Shown here in pieces: positions 6,265 through 6,812 of a stretch of 6,812 nucleotides of DNA. A program made the translations under genes and the position numbers. Source of the DNA: Thermoleophilia bacterium (lineage in GTDB: Bacteria; Actinomycetota; Thermoleophilia; Gaiellales; SKUG01); the NCBI GenBank assembly GCA_025964455.1, contig JAOPYU010000138.1:1-6812 (forward strand), in the 5' to 3' direction. The first letter of the stretch is position 1. Every line of letters starts with the position of its first letter. Below the pieces are notes generated by a model. The model had not been told where the DNA came from, made no database searches, and saw only the letters and a list, made by a program, of their open reading frames with translations.

Positions 6265-6812
6265 TCAGATCGTGAGCGCGTCGACGACGAGCGCGACGAA
6301 GACGATGGCCAGCCAGACCATCGATCCGAGGAAGGCGCGGGTCGCGGCGGTGTTGCCGGGCTCGCCCTTGGCCGTGATGAGGGGCGCTGCAGTCGCCTCG
6401 TCCGCGCCGCGTGCGCGATCGACTGACACGAGCGCCCACATGCGGCGGAGCAGGTACACGTTCGCGATGCTCGCGCCGAGCGCGTAGACCCAACCGGCAT
6501 CACCCGTGGCCACCGGGACGTACGTCGCGATCGCCGTCACGAGCGTCCAGCGCCACGTCGCACGGACGGTGGCACGCTCGCCATGGGTCGCCGGGAGCAT
6601 CTTGAATCCAGCTGCGGCGTAGTCCTTCTGGATAAGCAGCGACAGCGGCCAGAAGTGCGCCGGCTGCCAGAGGAACATGATCGCGAAGAGGGTCCAGGCG
6701 AGCGGCGAATCGAGCGCTCCGCCAGCGGCGACCCAGCCGACCACGGGCGGCATCGCGCCGGCCACCCCGCCGAGCACGGTGTTGTGGACGGTGACGCGCT
6801 TGAGCGGCGTGT
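6265..6812 (-). CDS. ctaB: Protoheme IX farnesyltransferase CtaB (partial, N-terminus beyond window)
   Basis: Membrane-embedded UbiA-family prenyltransferase that adds a farnesyl group to heme b to make heme O, needed by heme-copper terminal oxidases. The frame is open to the right edge; 181 C-terminal residues of about 300 are visible. The first lines read TPLKRVTVHNTVLGGVAGAM and continue PPVVGWVAAGG, the usual CtaB YTxxLKRxTxxN-GGxxGAxPP block. Next come FLWQPAHFWPLSL and KDYAAAGFKMLP, matching the conserved LWxPPHFWALA and DYxxAGxPMLP segments. Further hydrophobic segments follow (WTLVTAIATYVPVA, GWVYALGASIANVYLL and the C-terminal MVWLAIVFVALVV). The first Asp-rich motif for farnesyl diphosphate lies outside the window. 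The second Pro of the PPHF motif is Ala here. An internal GTG at 6777 can look like a start, but the conserved LKRxT block upstream of it shows the gene continues beyond the window. It is convergent with gdh. Confidence 0.94.
   Translation of the reverse strand, partial: TPLKRVTVHNTVLGGVAGAMPPVVGWVAAGGALDSPLAWTLFAIMFLWQPAHFWPLSLLIQKDYAAAGFKMLPATHGERATVRATWRWTLVTAIATYVPVATGDAGWVYALGASIANVYLLRRMWALVSVDRARGADEATAAPLITAKGEPGNTAATRAFLGSMVWLAIVFVALVVDALTI

Noticed and set aside
5980..6426. Plus-strand 148-residue open frame from ATG 5980
   Set aside because: No Shine-Dalgarno or TAnnnT box, no motifs; the second half is antisense to ctaB and it spans the hairpins of the intergenic region.

Overview
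The window is high-GC DNA (roughly 70% by eye) and reads as an actinomycete chromosome. Thermoleophilia/Solirubrobacterales is my best guess. That guess rests on the Cys-containing RTX-like tail of the large secreted protein, whose GTxxxDxLxGTxGxDxI and VSCGxGxDxVxxDxxD signatures I recall from that class, and on two genes with TAnnnT boxes 6-7 nt before the ATG and no Shine-Dalgarno, as in leaderless actinobacterial genes. The assignment is inference from memory, not a search result. The heme farnesyltransferase gene suggests aerobic respiration.

Layout. Three genes run leftward. At 1-647 is the N-terminal 215 residues of an SppA-type S49 signal peptide peptidase, cut by the left edge. At 677-2836 is a 719-residue secreted protein, probably a lipoprotein, with a GH123/DUF4091-like glycosidase region and an RTX-like tail. 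At 2937-4502 is a 521-residue polytopic O-antigen ligase/polymerase-family protein. A short divergent region (4503-4577) separates these from a rightward glutamate dehydrogenase gene (4578-5870). Convergent to it, from the right edge to 6265, is the C-terminal 181 residues of protoheme IX farnesyltransferase (CtaB).

The 394-nt convergent gap (5871-6264) has no credible protein gene but is rich in structure: an exact 25-bp direct repeat with a 32-bp period, a perfect 9-bp inverted repeat at the end of the second copy, several hairpins including a good plus-strand intrinsic terminator with alternative pairings, and a nested inverted repeat beside ctaB. A small RNA gene or a dispersed repeat here is possible but unproven.

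The ligase-family gene and the DUF4091 protein form a plausible cell-surface polysaccharide pair (assembly/transfer and exported carbohydrate-active protein), and sppA acts on membrane-embedded signal peptides. GDH (nitrogen/carbon metabolism) and CtaB (heme O for terminal oxidases) are housekeeping genes unrelated to that pair. I see no mobile element, CRISPR array, tRNA or rRNA. I found no clear new multi-gene system; the structured intergenic region and the domain make-up of the large secreted protein are the best leads.
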